Source of the DNA: Ianthella basta
Taxonomy: Eukaryota > Porifera > Demospongiae > Verongiida > Ianthellidae
NCBI GenBank assembly: GCA_964019415.1
Contig: OZ025875.1
Coordinates: 2,593,501 to 2,657,500 of the forward strand
Length of the DNA: 64,000 bases
Direction of reading: 5' to 3'
Made by a program: the position numbers and the translations under genes. The notes beneath the pieces are model-generated. The model ran no database searches. It worked only from the letters and a program-made list of their open reading frames with translations, and was not told where the DNA came from. The stretch's first letter is position 1; each line of letters starts with the position of its first letter. Of the stretch, positions 46,801-58,032 are shown one piece after another.

Positions 46801-49800
46801 AACTCCGTGTCCGAATTGACTTTGGGAGTAGAAGAAAACGACAATCCAATTCCAATGCTGATATTATAGAGACTGTGAGTGACTTAACGTACTAGTACAT
46901 ACTAGGTAACCATTAGATGTGTGCTTTTGTATATTCCCTGTTATTAGCTGCAGTTGCAAACAGTGAACCAACCTCTAGCAGTGGAAGGAGACTATGTAGC
47001 CACTGTGTACTCAGTGGAACCTGCTGGGGACAACACCACTGACATTGTGATCACCGTGGCAACCAACAGCTCTGAATTTCCTGCAAATCTCACTGATCAC
47101 CTGACACAGCCTCTTGAACAAAAACTGGAAGAAGTTACAGACATCAACGAGCAAATCTCATTTACTGTAGAGACCACTGAGAGATATGGTATGCATTTGT
47201 CTAGCCAACTGATGTATGATCCTATGTACAGTGAATGCAGATCTTGAGCATCCTGAATGCAATTTCATGCCAGTAGCTGATTCCTTACAATGGCTATGAC
47301 TATTGTGAATGTGTTGTAGTGATCATGCACCACTCATACCTCATTCACTACTCCTCTTTACCAAGATGGCTGTCCTGAACTGCCTGACTCACCCTGTGGT
47401 AATGTTGGTCCAGTGACTTGGCCTCAGACTGAGATAGGCCAGGTAGCCTCAGTCCCCTGCCGGTGTGGGTTAGATGACCCTCTGATTCAGCAACTAACTG
47501 GGACTCGGAGATGTGGTGGTAGGTATGAAACTGGTGCAGTGTGGGAGGAACCACAGTGTGAGAGCTGCCAGTTCAGCAAGACGAGGAGAATGCTTTGTGC
47601 ACTTGCTGAGGTTGGGTGATTCATTGGACAGGTGGTTATGAGACAGATTAGAGATATACATTGGCTATGGACATCTCATGTGCATGTTACCGGATTCCGA
47701 TTCGGCCATTTTCTTGGTCTATCCATGCATATGATGCCATTCTCTATAGATTGATAGCCCAGCCCAGCTGGCCGCCGTTCTGGTGAATATAACTGGTTCT
47801 GGTAGTGCTGAGATTGAGAGTGCAGATGTCTCCCTTATTGTTGGGCTGCTGGAAACTGTCACACAATCCACAGAAGACCTACAACAGGAGGATGTGAGTG
47901 GCTAAATCCTCTGATGGCTAGTCAATGTCATTCTTCACTATTGTTGCTGTTGGTTGTATTCTGCATGTTGTAGGTTCAGATGGATGTCCTCTCCATTGTG
48001 AGCAATGTTCAGCAAGTGCCTCCTGACCAGGTGGCAGCCAGTCAGGAAGAGACAGATTCATCAAACAGGTTTGTGCATGCTCTTGCAAGGGTAAATACCT
48101 TGACCAGCTGACAGTGAGGGTAACTGCTTGTTTATTGTCATTTTGGTGCACTTACAGAATTTTAAGGATTGTGGATGATGTACTGAATGTTGTTGAGGTG
48201 GCTCCTGAAAAACCTTTTGAGTTTGCTGCTCCATACTTTGGTGTTCGAGTTGAGGAGCCTCCTGAAGATCTAGATGATGAGGAACTCTTTGCCCCTGATT
48301 TAGGAGCCTTGTTGAGCCAAGTAATGACCAGTACTGCAGCAAGCAGGCAAATGGAAGAAATGCCAGAAGTGCCATCTGCTGCAATTTCTCTCTTGTCGAC
48401 TCTTCTGAGAGGTGACAATGGAACGAGACGACTTATATCAATTTCAGTGTTTGTACGTGATTCTCTGTTTCAAGAACAGACAAGTATGACAATGGACAAC
48501 CGCACCAGAGAGATTGTTGGAAGCATTGTAGTTGATTTATCTTTGCGATCAGGTGGAAAAGTAATTCCAATTGCTGCACCTCCAAACAGCAATGTAGTGC
48601 GGCCACGCTTCACTAAAACAATGGTAAGCTGTTACAAATGAGAACATGAGAATTACAATACTGCAGACTGGTGTCTAGCACTGCTTGTGGTCTCTTCTCA
48701 CATTCAGCTTGCGAGAGAGGAAGGAAGCAATACAAGCTGCCGATTTTGGAATTTCACTGCTGATGGTGAACTACTCAGATCCATTCATAGGAATTGCTCA
48801 CTCAGCCTGTTTATAACAGTGTGCATTAACTGTATAGGTATAGTGCATTCCGATTCCTCAATTATATGTGCATATATATCATTCTATGATGCAGGTGGTT
48901 CTGGTGCATGGGACAGCCGTAACTGCAGAGTGCTCAATGAAAATGCAGAGGAAGTGGAGTGTGGCTGTGATCATCTCACTCACTTTGCCATTCTGCTAGT
49001 AAGTGACCGACAACTTGCATGAAATAATGCCAGCAGTACACTTCTTGCCATGAATAGTGTAATGGGCTGTTCTTGCGTGCCATCCTCAGTGTGCATAGTC
49101 TGTATATAGCAACTTTCCCATTACCGGGCTGTTCTTCTTTCCTGTTACCATGCAAGTATTCCGCTTGCATCACAGTGTCCTTCCTTTCCACTTCTCATTG
49201 GTAGGACATCACCCCTGACTCACCAACAATGTCTACTCCAGCTAGTACTGCCCTTAAAGGAGTGTCTTACATTGGCACTGTATTCTCCATCATTGGCCTC
49301 ATCATCATTATCATCACCTATCTTGGAGAGGAGTGAGTACTGTGTTACTAGAGCATATAATATATGCAACTAATTGCTGGGGTATGAAGCCATTCTTCTG
49401 TGTAAATATCTATGCATAAGTACATACGTATGTGGGCACACCCTGTGGTGATGGAAGCAGGAAGTAATTATTCAGTGTGTTGCTAGATGTAACCAATTGC
49501 TGGTGTATGTGAAAGCCATTCTTAACATGTGTACAAATGCCTATGCATGTCAGTACATAATTAAATATGTGGTTGCCCCTGTTGTAATGAAAGCAGGAAG
49601 TAATTATTAGGAGACAGCATATCGTGTAAGCTCTGATTTTTGCGGGACTTTATTTTTACAAATTCGGTGAGACCGTTGGCATTTGCAAAAATGTATACTC
49701 GTGAATATTTCGTGCTTTACAGTTCCAGTATTTAAATACATTGCAAATAACACCAATATAAATGAAAAATGATAGAATAGTGATTCATTACCACGTCTGG

Positions 49801-52800
49801 ACATTGATAAAGGGGGATTTCTTGAGCGTTAAACACGTGGTACACTTTTTTACCAAAAGGCAAAATGTTTCGGCCCTAAAAGGGCCTTCTTCAGTTGCAC
49901 AAGAGTACAAAACAGAACATGTAGGAAAAAAGGCAACAGCAGAATAAATAGGGGGTGGCAAGTGCACAAGTGACAGGACCTGATGTGTATGAATAAAATT
50001 AATAAAATAATTTAATGCCAATGCCATGAACTCAGGCCCTGGTTTGTCGCTGAACCCTTGCTGGACTGCCTCAAGGTCACCTTCCCACACCCCCCCCCCC
50101 CCCCACAATAGTGACAGGCACTGATGGCGTCATGACTACAATTTCAATTTATTGACATTAAATTGCATACATTTTTACAATACAATTACAACACATTTTT
50201 ATAGCTAAGCTGAAGCAACACACCTAGTCTCAACCATAGGGTAATGGTGCAGGCATTATACCTTATTTCTTTATAATCCTGGAGCTCAAAGTGTGGGCTA
50301 GCACCTAAGTGTTCCGCGCTAATCCAGCAAGAAACAGCATCCGGAAGCCAACCGTGCAGTATTTATAAAATGATGAAGTAACTAAAAACAATTCTGTCTG
50401 AATTGAAATTTGCTTCCACATGCACAGACACATGCAATAGGGGAAATGGTGATGAGCATGAATGCGACTTTTAATTACCACAAACGGTTGAGTTTACCTT
50501 TCTAGAAGTTGTTTTCATGCCAATTAAGTCAATGAGTTCCACGTTGCTATTTCCTGCACCTGCTCACACCTCACAATGAAATGTAACAAATGAACCTTAT
50601 TTGAATGCAGTGCACTGTGATCATTTGCTGAAAGTTGATTGACTGTCACATATTATAACACACTATAAAAAGTACAGAGACTAGAAGCAATCAAAGTTTT
50701 CTATAATAATAGTAGGGTTGTAGGGATGGAATAAAAATGACAGAAACAAGTATTACTAAATGCTGCTACACTGTGACGCATTAGCAATGGTCCTTACATG
50801 CAGGAATGAAGCACCATCCTTGAATGTAGGGACCATTGTTAGTGCTTTGCTGTGCAGCAGGATTTACTCGTTTCTGTGATTTTATGCCATCCTACGTCCT
50901 TACTATTATTGTAGAATTTTTTTATTATTTCTAGTTTCTGTACATTTTACAGTGTGTAGCTAGCTAGCTAGCTCAGTTGTAGCTGGATAGCTACTAACCT
51001 GCAACCATAGGACATTGGTGTAAGTGTTGGACCTTTTTTCTGTAATCTTGGAGCTTAAGGTGTGGTGTAGCTCCTAGGTTCTGCAGTAGCCTACTGAAAA
51101 GACTGCAGAAACAGTATCTATAAAAGCTATATACATAACTGTGCAGTATAAGTAAAAATGGTGGGGAAATGCACAATTAAACTGTGACTTTCCTTCAAAC
51201 AGAATGCAAGCTATCTTTGGCCAAGGCTAGCTACGTACTCACGTCCAAACAGACATACGACAATATTGCTAGGGTATCGAGCTAACTAAACTTTCTAGCC
51301 TATTTCATGGACTACACTTCTATATCTGTCATCCATCCAACACACTGTAATAGCCAAAATTCAGAGTATCTCCTGTTTCTTCTTCAAGACTGCTCACACA
51401 ACAGCAGTTTTGAGCAAGCTGTATGTGTTTCCCACCATTCCAATGGTCCTGTAGTTAAATCCATTTGCAATTGGTAAGATTTCAGTTATTGTATACATTC
51501 ATTTGAATGGCTTGCAAAATAGTATTCTTTGTTTAAGCTATAGTTGTTCCTATTATTTCTGGTATTTTCTGCATAGATGTGAGCCTAATAGATTAAAAAT
51601 GTGCATGGATGTTATTTGTAATAGTGTGCACGAAAGCTGTTTGATATCATCTCTACCTTCATACTCCTTTACTCCACCCACAATCAGGAGCTTGAAAGAG
51701 GTTGTCCATGCAAAGCTGCTGATCAACCTCTGCTTTGCTCTGTTGGGACTGTATGTCACCTTCATCATCAGCACTGTCTCAACTGGTGTACCTGTGCTCT
51801 GTGGAGTGGTCTCTGCTCTCATGCAGTACTTCTTTCTGGCTGTGTTCTTCTGGATGGCAGCAGAAGCCATTCATTTACACAGGAAGTTGGTGACTGTGTT
51901 CAAGCCAGACATCACCAGCTATGTCGCTATTGCCATGGCAATATGCTGGGGTAGGTTGGTGCATGGGAAGAGGGAGAGTAACATAATAACTTGCATTTTC
52001 TTTGTATCGTATTGCCTTCATGTGCAATCCTACCTTCTACAGTGGTTCCAGCTTTCATTGTGGTGTTCTCCTTGGCTCCATACTACCACAACTACATTCA
52101 TTCAAGATTGTAAGGAGCTTGACAGAATACTACACTGTAATGCCTATGTTCAGTGTTCTTAAAGTCGGTGTTTTCTCTCTCTACAAATTGCAGCTGCCGT
52201 GTGTATGGATATTCCTTCTATATTGGTCTGCTCATACCATTTGGTGTCATCTACATCATGAATTGGGTCATATTCATCCTCATTTTTGCCAGTCTGCTGT
52301 GTAGGCCCAATGTTAAGAAGGAGACCAGCAACAGTGAAAACCTTCACAAATTGAAGGAGAACTTCATGATTGCCCTGGGACTGTCCCTTCTGTTTGGAAC
52401 GGGCTGGGCCATTGGTCTGCTAGCCACCAGTGATCTTCCTGATGCAGTGCGCTACCCTGCTGAGTGGGTCTTCACCCTGACTACTGCCTTCCTGGGTGTA
52501 TACCTGTTCATACTCTATGTTGTGAGGTCTCCAGAAGCACGTAAACTTTGGAAGAGGTGGCTTCTCTGCCAGTGCAAGAAGGCTACTCATGGTGTGTCTA
52601 GATCTAGTATCAACAGTCCCTGGTCTCGCTTTGGAACAATGACTTCTGCCATTACGTCCTTGTGGGGAACTTTGAAACGTGGCACACCGAGGAAGGCTGG
52701 CAAAAACACTGACACTCTGACACACAACACAACTGCTGAAAAAGCTAATCTACACTCTTTCTCTAGTCCTACTGGAAGATTACCAGACATTGCTTCCCCT

Positions 52801-53097
52801 TGTGTTGAGCAATCTTCTGTGATTGAGAATATCTCTGCCGGGGCCGCATCCCCCTATTTGCCACCAGTTGAGGTTGAGTTAACGTTGGTCCGTAGATTGA
52901 ACCCAGGCGCACCATCCAACAACGAGGAACCGGTAAAAATGGACATTGATACTGAATTCATCACTGAAACCATGAGTTTCCATGACAACTCCTCCTTGTT
53001 GGGCTTTAATGCTCTCTCTGCTCAGCAAGACCCAGTTCCAACTGGCACAGATGGAGATTGCTACACAGTCCAGAGCAAGGAGACTGAAGGGCTCTGA
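41952..53097 (+). CDS. Adhesion GPCR, copy 3 (intact)
   Basis: The reference member of the family: every inferred exon is open and all phases agree. Exons: 41952-42260, 42366-42452, 43615-43851, 44041-44322, 44455-44769, 44880-45161, 45352-45654, 45749-46120, 46240-46377, 46445-46723, 46792-46874, 46948-47188, 47366-47610, 47750-47893, 47974-48068, 48158-48623, 48708-48765, 48895-48998, 49205-49332, 51688-51950, 52043-52109, 52194-53097, possibly preceded by 35101-35424 and 35620-35907. Domains: FN3 x3 (or x5), Ig x4, EGF, Ig, SEA-like with RRKR, HRM, GAIN/GPS, 7TM, tail; about 2,000 residues. By family knowledge it should sit in the plasma membrane, be cut at the GPS into two associated fragments and signal through a tethered agonist. 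Ligand unknown. Start codon and signal peptide were not found. Confidence 0.93.
44041..44322 (+). CDS. Copy 3 exon: FN3 domain (deleted in copy 1)
   Basis: 282 nt, phase 1-1. 'GFTLEWTPPSTPNEIIEFYQV' spans strands B-C and 'LAPFTGYSVQVCSYT' strand F. A close relative survives at 53943 in copy 4. Confidence 0.9.
44455..45161 (+). CDS. Copy 3 exons: two Ig domains (deleted in copy 1)
   Basis: 44455-44769: Ig-like with AVNLSCTS and a second cysteine at FSDDCLNLTV, ending 'SDAGLYQITITTEGG'; the usual strand F cysteine is absent, so it is an atypical Ig. 44880-45161: normal Ig with 'SHMFVCAAVADPRPVFTFRF' and 'DEGTYTCSASNRYG'. Both phase 1-1. Confidence 0.88.
45352..46120 (+). CDS. Copy 3 exons: two more Ig domains
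   Basis: 45352-45654 (303 nt; '[21 protein letters not shown]', '[15 protein letters not shown]') and 45749-46120 (372 nt; '[21 protein letters not shown]', '[12 protein letters not shown]'). Both complete with cysteine pair and tryptophan. The first is the exon that is frameshifted in copy 1. Confidence 0.93.
46240..46723 (+). CDS. Copy 3 exons: EGF-like and Ig
   Basis: 46240-46377 encodes the six-cysteine EGF-like repeat ([13 protein letters not shown] ... YTCNC ... NC). 46445-46723 encodes an Ig ('[21 protein letters not shown]', '[14 protein letters not shown]'). Phase 1-1 each. Confidence 0.92.
46792..47188 (+). CDS. Copy 3 exons: SEA-like module with furin site
   Basis: 46792-46874 carries SRRKRQ (RRKR at 46830-46841), and 46948-47188 carries '[18 protein letters not shown]' and a helical '[18 protein letters not shown]'. 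The phase changes here from 1 to 0. As in copy 1 it fits an SEA fold in length and position but not in an obvious autocleavage motif. Confidence 0.5.
47366..47610 (+). CDS. Copy 3 exon: HRM domain
   Basis: 245 nt, phase 1 to 0. Conserved Cys/Trp pattern as in copy 1, with 'GQVASVPCRCG', 'GTRRCGG' and '[11 protein letters not shown]'. The acceptor is CCAAG, an unusual AAG used by all four copies. Confidence 0.9.
47750..48998 (+). CDS. Copy 3 exons: GAIN domain and GPS
   Basis: Exons 47750-47893, 47974-48068, 48158-48623, 48708-48765 and 48895-48998. [31 protein letters not shown]; cleavage is expected between L and T. The GPS is interrupted by an intron exactly after the 'TADG' residues, as in copies 1 and 2. 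Confidence 0.94.
49205..53097 (+). CDS. Copy 3 exons: seven-helix domain and tail
   Basis: 49205-49332 (stalk, TM1), 51688-51950 (TM2-3), 52043-52109 (TM4), 52194-53097 (TM5-7 and tail). Shows '[18 protein letters not shown]', '[13 protein letters not shown]', '[16 protein letters not shown]' and '[14 protein letters not shown]'. The first part of the tail ([18 protein letters not shown]) has a Cys pair that could be palmitoylated. The end (KETEGL) matches copy 1. Confidence 0.95.
49333..51687. other. Large 7TM intron of copy 3
   Basis: Collinear with 24927-27207, with an extra insert at about 49765-50150 that carries a hammerhead-like motif on the minus strand (49894-49867: CTGAAGA - GGCCC/GGGCC stem - CGAAAC) and a 15-bp C tract (50090-50104). 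A palindromic element lies at 50715-50930. No exon. Confidence 0.75.
49765..50150 (-). mobile_element. Insert with hammerhead-like motif in copy 3 intron
   Basis: Copy 2 has no counterpart for this segment (compare 25350-25640). On the minus strand it contains the CTGAAGA-stem-CGAAAC motif with a perfect 5-bp stem. Also contains the inverted words TACCACGTCTGG / CACGTGGTA. Likely a Penelope-like terminal fragment; no reverse-transcriptase coding sequence was recognised. Confidence 0.4.
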
Positions 53098-53942
53098 CAC
53101 TATAGTCCATTGTAACTGCACCTATACTGTATATTCTCAGTGTGACATAGAATGCACTATGCTAAACAGCACCATGCAACACGTACATCTAGGCTGTAGT
53201 GTCATGTAGTGAGATTTTCAGTATATACATACAGTGATTCCTGTATAGCCTTAAGGTGTGTGCTTGTAGTTTGTAGTCCTTGGCCAGTGGATGCCAAATG
53301 ATTGGTGATTCGAATGTGTGAACCTTCAACTGAATACAACAGTGACTGGAACACAGTGGTGGCAGAACATGATTGGGCTTGGTGCGAGGGGGGTGGGGGG
53401 GGGGGGGTCTGCTGGGTCAAAGACACCCTTGCTGCAGCGTAAGGGCTAGTTAGAAGCTGCTCAGCAAAGTTTGGCTTCTGATCATTGATAACAATTTCTG
53501 TATAAAGCAATGGTAAATAATTAGTGTATTATTGTGACCAAGTACGTGCATGTGTCAGTGCTCACTTTGTTCACTGCTATACTCGGAACACCTGCTATGG
53601 CAAATCTGCAGTATAATATAGTTCCAGCTATATTGCACCAACTCACACACACATTATTGGTCACATATATAATTACATATGTACAACACCCACACTCACT
53701 CACATACGTAAGAGCACATTCATACATACAAATGAGGGATTCTCAGCTGGCTCAGGCATGAGAATGTGTAGTATTAATGCAGTGAGCTACCAATCAGAAA
53801 TTGAACTGAAGCAGATATTACACATGGCAGATGCCTTGCAGGCAGTGATGGGACAAACATTGTGTAGTACTAGTTGAGGGAAGAGAACATGTGTAGATAT
53901 ACAATGCACTTTTGCTGTGTGATGTCCTATCCAAGTCCTCAG
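53098..53942. other. Copy 3 3' flank and short intergenic region
   Basis: 53098-53300 is the conserved 3' flank. A G tract lies at about 53395-53407. 53728-53760 repeats the 'TCTCAGCTGGCTCAGGCAT' end of the Penelope-like insert at 4610. No gene recognised. Confidence 0.55.
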
Positions 53943-54190
53943 TTCCCTCTGCTCCAACTGAATTGCTGGTGGTAGATGTTAGCTCCAGTGGGTTCACTCC
54001 TGAGTGGATACCTCCCAGCACTCCAAATGGAATCATTGACTTTTACCAAGTGTCACCGTTTACAGCCAACAACCTAGACCTGCCTACATTGAGCCTCATC
54101 AATGTTAGCAGTACATCGTACACCTTCACTGGCCTGGCCCCTTTCACTGGGTATTCAGTCCAAACTGAATGTCACAACATTGGGAGTGAG
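53943..54190 (+). pseudogene. Copy 4: FN3 exon
   Basis: Open from acceptor TCCTCAG through 'LAPFTGYSVQTEC', then shortened: about 35 nt missing before the donor, which reads GGGAGTGAGA in place of GGGAG|GTGAGG. Closely related to 44041-44322. Confidence 0.75.
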
Positions 54191-54307
54191 AGAGTAAATG
54201 TATCCAGTCATTGAGGGCCGAGAGCCACACAAAATTTAGATGAATGAACTGCCAATGTGTCAAACATTGGACTTTTTATAATAATGCATAATTCTGATTT
54301 GTTCCTG

Positions 54308-54615
54308 TGCCCCTTGAAGTAGCCCCTTTAGATGGAATTGTCAGCAAGCCAACAAACATTTTGTAATCACTGTCTTCACTGTCGTTAATGTGCCTGTTCC
54401 ACCTGTCACAAGGGAGGCTATCCAATGGGTGTTCATTGGAAGTGGAGGTGCTGTCAACCTCTCCTGCACTAGTACCCCCAAGTACACCTTCTCTGATGAC
54501 TGCCTCAACCTCACTGTGAACAACACAGTGGACAGTGATGCTGGCCTCTACCAGATAACAATCACAACTGAAGGTGGAATTGGAATGAGTGCCGTTGGAA
54601 TATCAGTCAGTGGAG
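54308..54615 (+). pseudogene. Copy 4: Ig exon without acceptor
   Basis: Copy 3 has TTCCAG|TGCCCC; here it is TTCCTGTGCCCC, so the AG is gone. The frame meets TAA at about 54363. The 3' part (AVNLSCTS through ISVSGG) is still open. Confidence 0.8.
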
Positions 54616-54699
54616 GTGAGTTGTGAGATGAAATGGTGTGTGTGAGTAATATGTATGTTTGTGTGTGCACTCTGCCATAGCACAAATTGTGTAACATTG

Positions 54700-55370
<671 letters not shown>

Positions 55371-55417
<47 letters not shown>
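55371..55417. repeat. GT microsatellite
   Basis: Second GT tract, closing the GC-rich insertion. Confidence 0.93.
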
Positions 55418-55418
<1 letters not shown>

Positions 55419-55462
55419 CATTAATTTTCTATGTAAATATTAACCCCTTTGCATTTCCAAAG

Positions 55463-56225
55463 AGGTTGACAATCGAGAAGCTCCCTCTCTTTCCACATAT
55501 CCCACTAGTCAGATGGTGGATCTCAATGACAAGGTAGTCCTGAGCTGCTCTGCTACTGGCAAACCCCACCCCCTCCCCCAAACATTCAGTGGTACAAGGA
55601 TGACATCTCAAGAATATAGGGCCCTCAAGCCATTGGGAATGAGTTTGTCATTCCAAAAAAAAAAACCAAATGAATGAGGATTCTATCAAGCTGTGAAGTT
55701 TTCAGCAGCTTTGGCGAACCATCTACATCTGTTGAAGAATTAATATTAATGAGACCATTTAATACTCAACTGAGACTGAAACTGACTGACAGTGTGCATG
55801 AATGTATCATTTTGCAGAGATTGTTCAGCTTCGCATTCAAATTGACTTTGGGAGTAGGAGGATATTAATGACAAGCCACTTCCAATGCTGACATTATAGA
55901 GCCTGTGAGTGACTTATCATACTAGTACATACATGTATATTTACCATTGGATGAATGTTTGTGACTTGATTTCCTATTAATAGCTGCGGTTGCAAACAGT
56001 GAGCCAACTAGCTTTGAAGGGAAGCTATACAGCCACTCATGTACTCATCAGTGGAACCTGCTGGGGACAGCATCACTGACATTATAATCACTGTAGCAAC
56101 AAACAGCTCTGATCCTCCAATGATCCTTGCTGATCAGCTGACACGGCCTCTTGAACAAACACTGGAAGAAGTTACAGACATCAACGAGCAAATCTCATTT
56201 ACTATGACAACCTCTCAGAGATATG
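55463..56225 (+). pseudogene. Copy 4: Ig and SEA-like exons
   Basis: 55463-55752 resembles 46445-46723 but has insertions ('CCCCACCCCCTCCCCC', an A tract) and several frame changes. 55818-55902 keeps 'IVQLRIQIDFGSRR' and then diverges, losing KRQ and so the furin site. 55984-56225 keeps '[13 protein letters not shown]' and '[15 protein letters not shown]'. Confidence 0.8.
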
Positions 56226-56439
56226 GTATATATACGTATATACTGTATGTATGTATTTGTGCATGAAGCTAACATAAGTCTGTGCACATGGCACTGCAAT
56301 ACATGCAGTGAATGCAGAGCATTCTGTATGCAGTTTCAGGCCAGTAGCGGATTCCTTACAATGGCTATGACTACATACTGTGAATGTGTTGTGGTAATCA
56401 TACAGCAGCATATCTCATTCACTCCTTCTTCTTACCAAG

Positions 56440-56745
56440 ATGGCTGTCCTGAACTGCCTGACTCAACCTGTGGTAATGTTGGTCCAGTGACTTGGCCTCA
56501 GACTGAGATAGGCCAGGTAGCCTCAGTCCAATGCCAATGTGGGTTAGATGATGAACTGATTTGGCAGCTGAGAGGCACTCGGAGATGTGGTGGAACGTAT
56601 GAAACTGGTGCAGTGTGGGAGGAGCCACAGTGTGAGAGTTGCCAGTTCAGCGAGACGAGGAGAATGCTTTGTGCAACAAGTATCTCCCGACCAGTTGGCA
56701 GCCAGTCAGGGAGAGACAGGGTCATCAAATAGGTTCGTCTTGACT
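56440..56745 (+). pseudogene. Copy 4: HRM fused to a GAIN exon by deletion
   Basis: The HRM is complete ('VASVQCQCG', 'GTRRCGG', '[11 protein letters not shown]') up to 'MLC', then continues into sequence equivalent to the middle of the GAIN exon at 47974 ('CTCCCGACCAGTTGGCAGCC'), out of frame. The 47750-type exon and its introns are absent. Confidence 0.82.
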
Positions 56746-56927
56746 GGTAACCAAAGCAGATAACTGTACTGTACTATTTGAGCCCACTTAGCTAGATGAC
56801 TAATGCACATTTAGCCCAGCTAAGACATGGAGTGAATACAGCTTGACCAGCTGAAATGATAAAAATTTAATGATGAAAGAGAGAGTAGTTTATACTGCAT
56901 GTTTATTATAATTTAGTTCATTTGCAG

Positions 56928-58032
56928 AATTTTGGGGATTGTAGATAATGTACTGAATGTTGTTGAGGTGGCTCCCGATGAACCATTTGAGTTTGTTGCT
57001 CTTGACTTCGGTGTTTGAGTTGAGGAGCCTCCTGAATATCTAGGGATAAATGAACCATATGTTCCTGATTTAGGAGCCTTCATGAGCCAAATAATGACCA
57101 GCACTGCAGCAAGCATGCAAATGGATGAAATACCAGAAATCCCATCTGCCACAATATTTCTCTCCTCAATACTACTGAGTCAAGATAGAAATGGTAATAA
57201 ACCATGTATATCAGTGTTAACTTGCACATGATTCTCTGTTTCAACAATGAGCAGGTATGGCATTGAACAACTGTACCAGAGAGATTGTTAAAGGCATTGT
57301 AGCTGATTCATTTTTGTGCTTAGATGAAAAAGTAAAGGAGGCTGTTCAACCTCCAAACAGCAAAGTAGTGCGGCCACGCTTCACTAAAACAATGGTAAGC
57401 TGTTACAAATGAGAACATGAGAATTACAATACTGCAGACTGGTGTCTAGCACTGCTTGTGGTCTCTTCTCACATTCAGCTTGCGAGAGTGGAAGGAAGCA
57501 ACACAAGCTGCCAATTGTGGAACTTTACTGCTGATGGTGAACTACTCAGATCCATTCATAGGAATTGCTCACTCGGCCTGTTTATGACAGTGTGCATTAA
57601 CTGTATAGGTATAGTGCATTCCGATTCCTCAACTATATGTGCATGAGGGAAGCAACACAAGCTGCCAATTTTGGAATTTCACTGCTGATGGTGAACAACT
57701 CACATCCATGAACAGGAATTTTTCAGGCAGCCTATATATGGCAGTGTGTACATGATATATGACTGTACACACATGTACATGACATATGGCATTGCACACA
57801 CATGTATATATCTGACTGCTTTAAACATGTCTATTACACAAATTGAGAACATATAATACACTCCCATCTGTCAACAATATCAACCATCAATATGTGTAAG
57901 TGTACTCGTATCTATTCCTTTAATACAGCTGGCTTTGGTGCATGGGACAGCCGTAACTGCAGAGTGCTCAATGAAACTGCAGAGGAAGTGGAGTATGGCT
58001 GCAATCATCTCACTCACTTTGCCATTCTGCTG
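56928..58032 (+). pseudogene. Copy 4: GAIN/GPS remnants
   Basis: 56928-57394 keeps '[19 protein letters not shown]', then CGA to TGA at 57016-57018 and further damage. The first GPS exon is present twice: 57479-57536 (complete) and 57640-57690 (a second partial copy). 57929-58032 has 'GAWDSRNC' but EYGCNHLTHF where the others have [10 protein letters not shown]. Confidence 0.85.
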
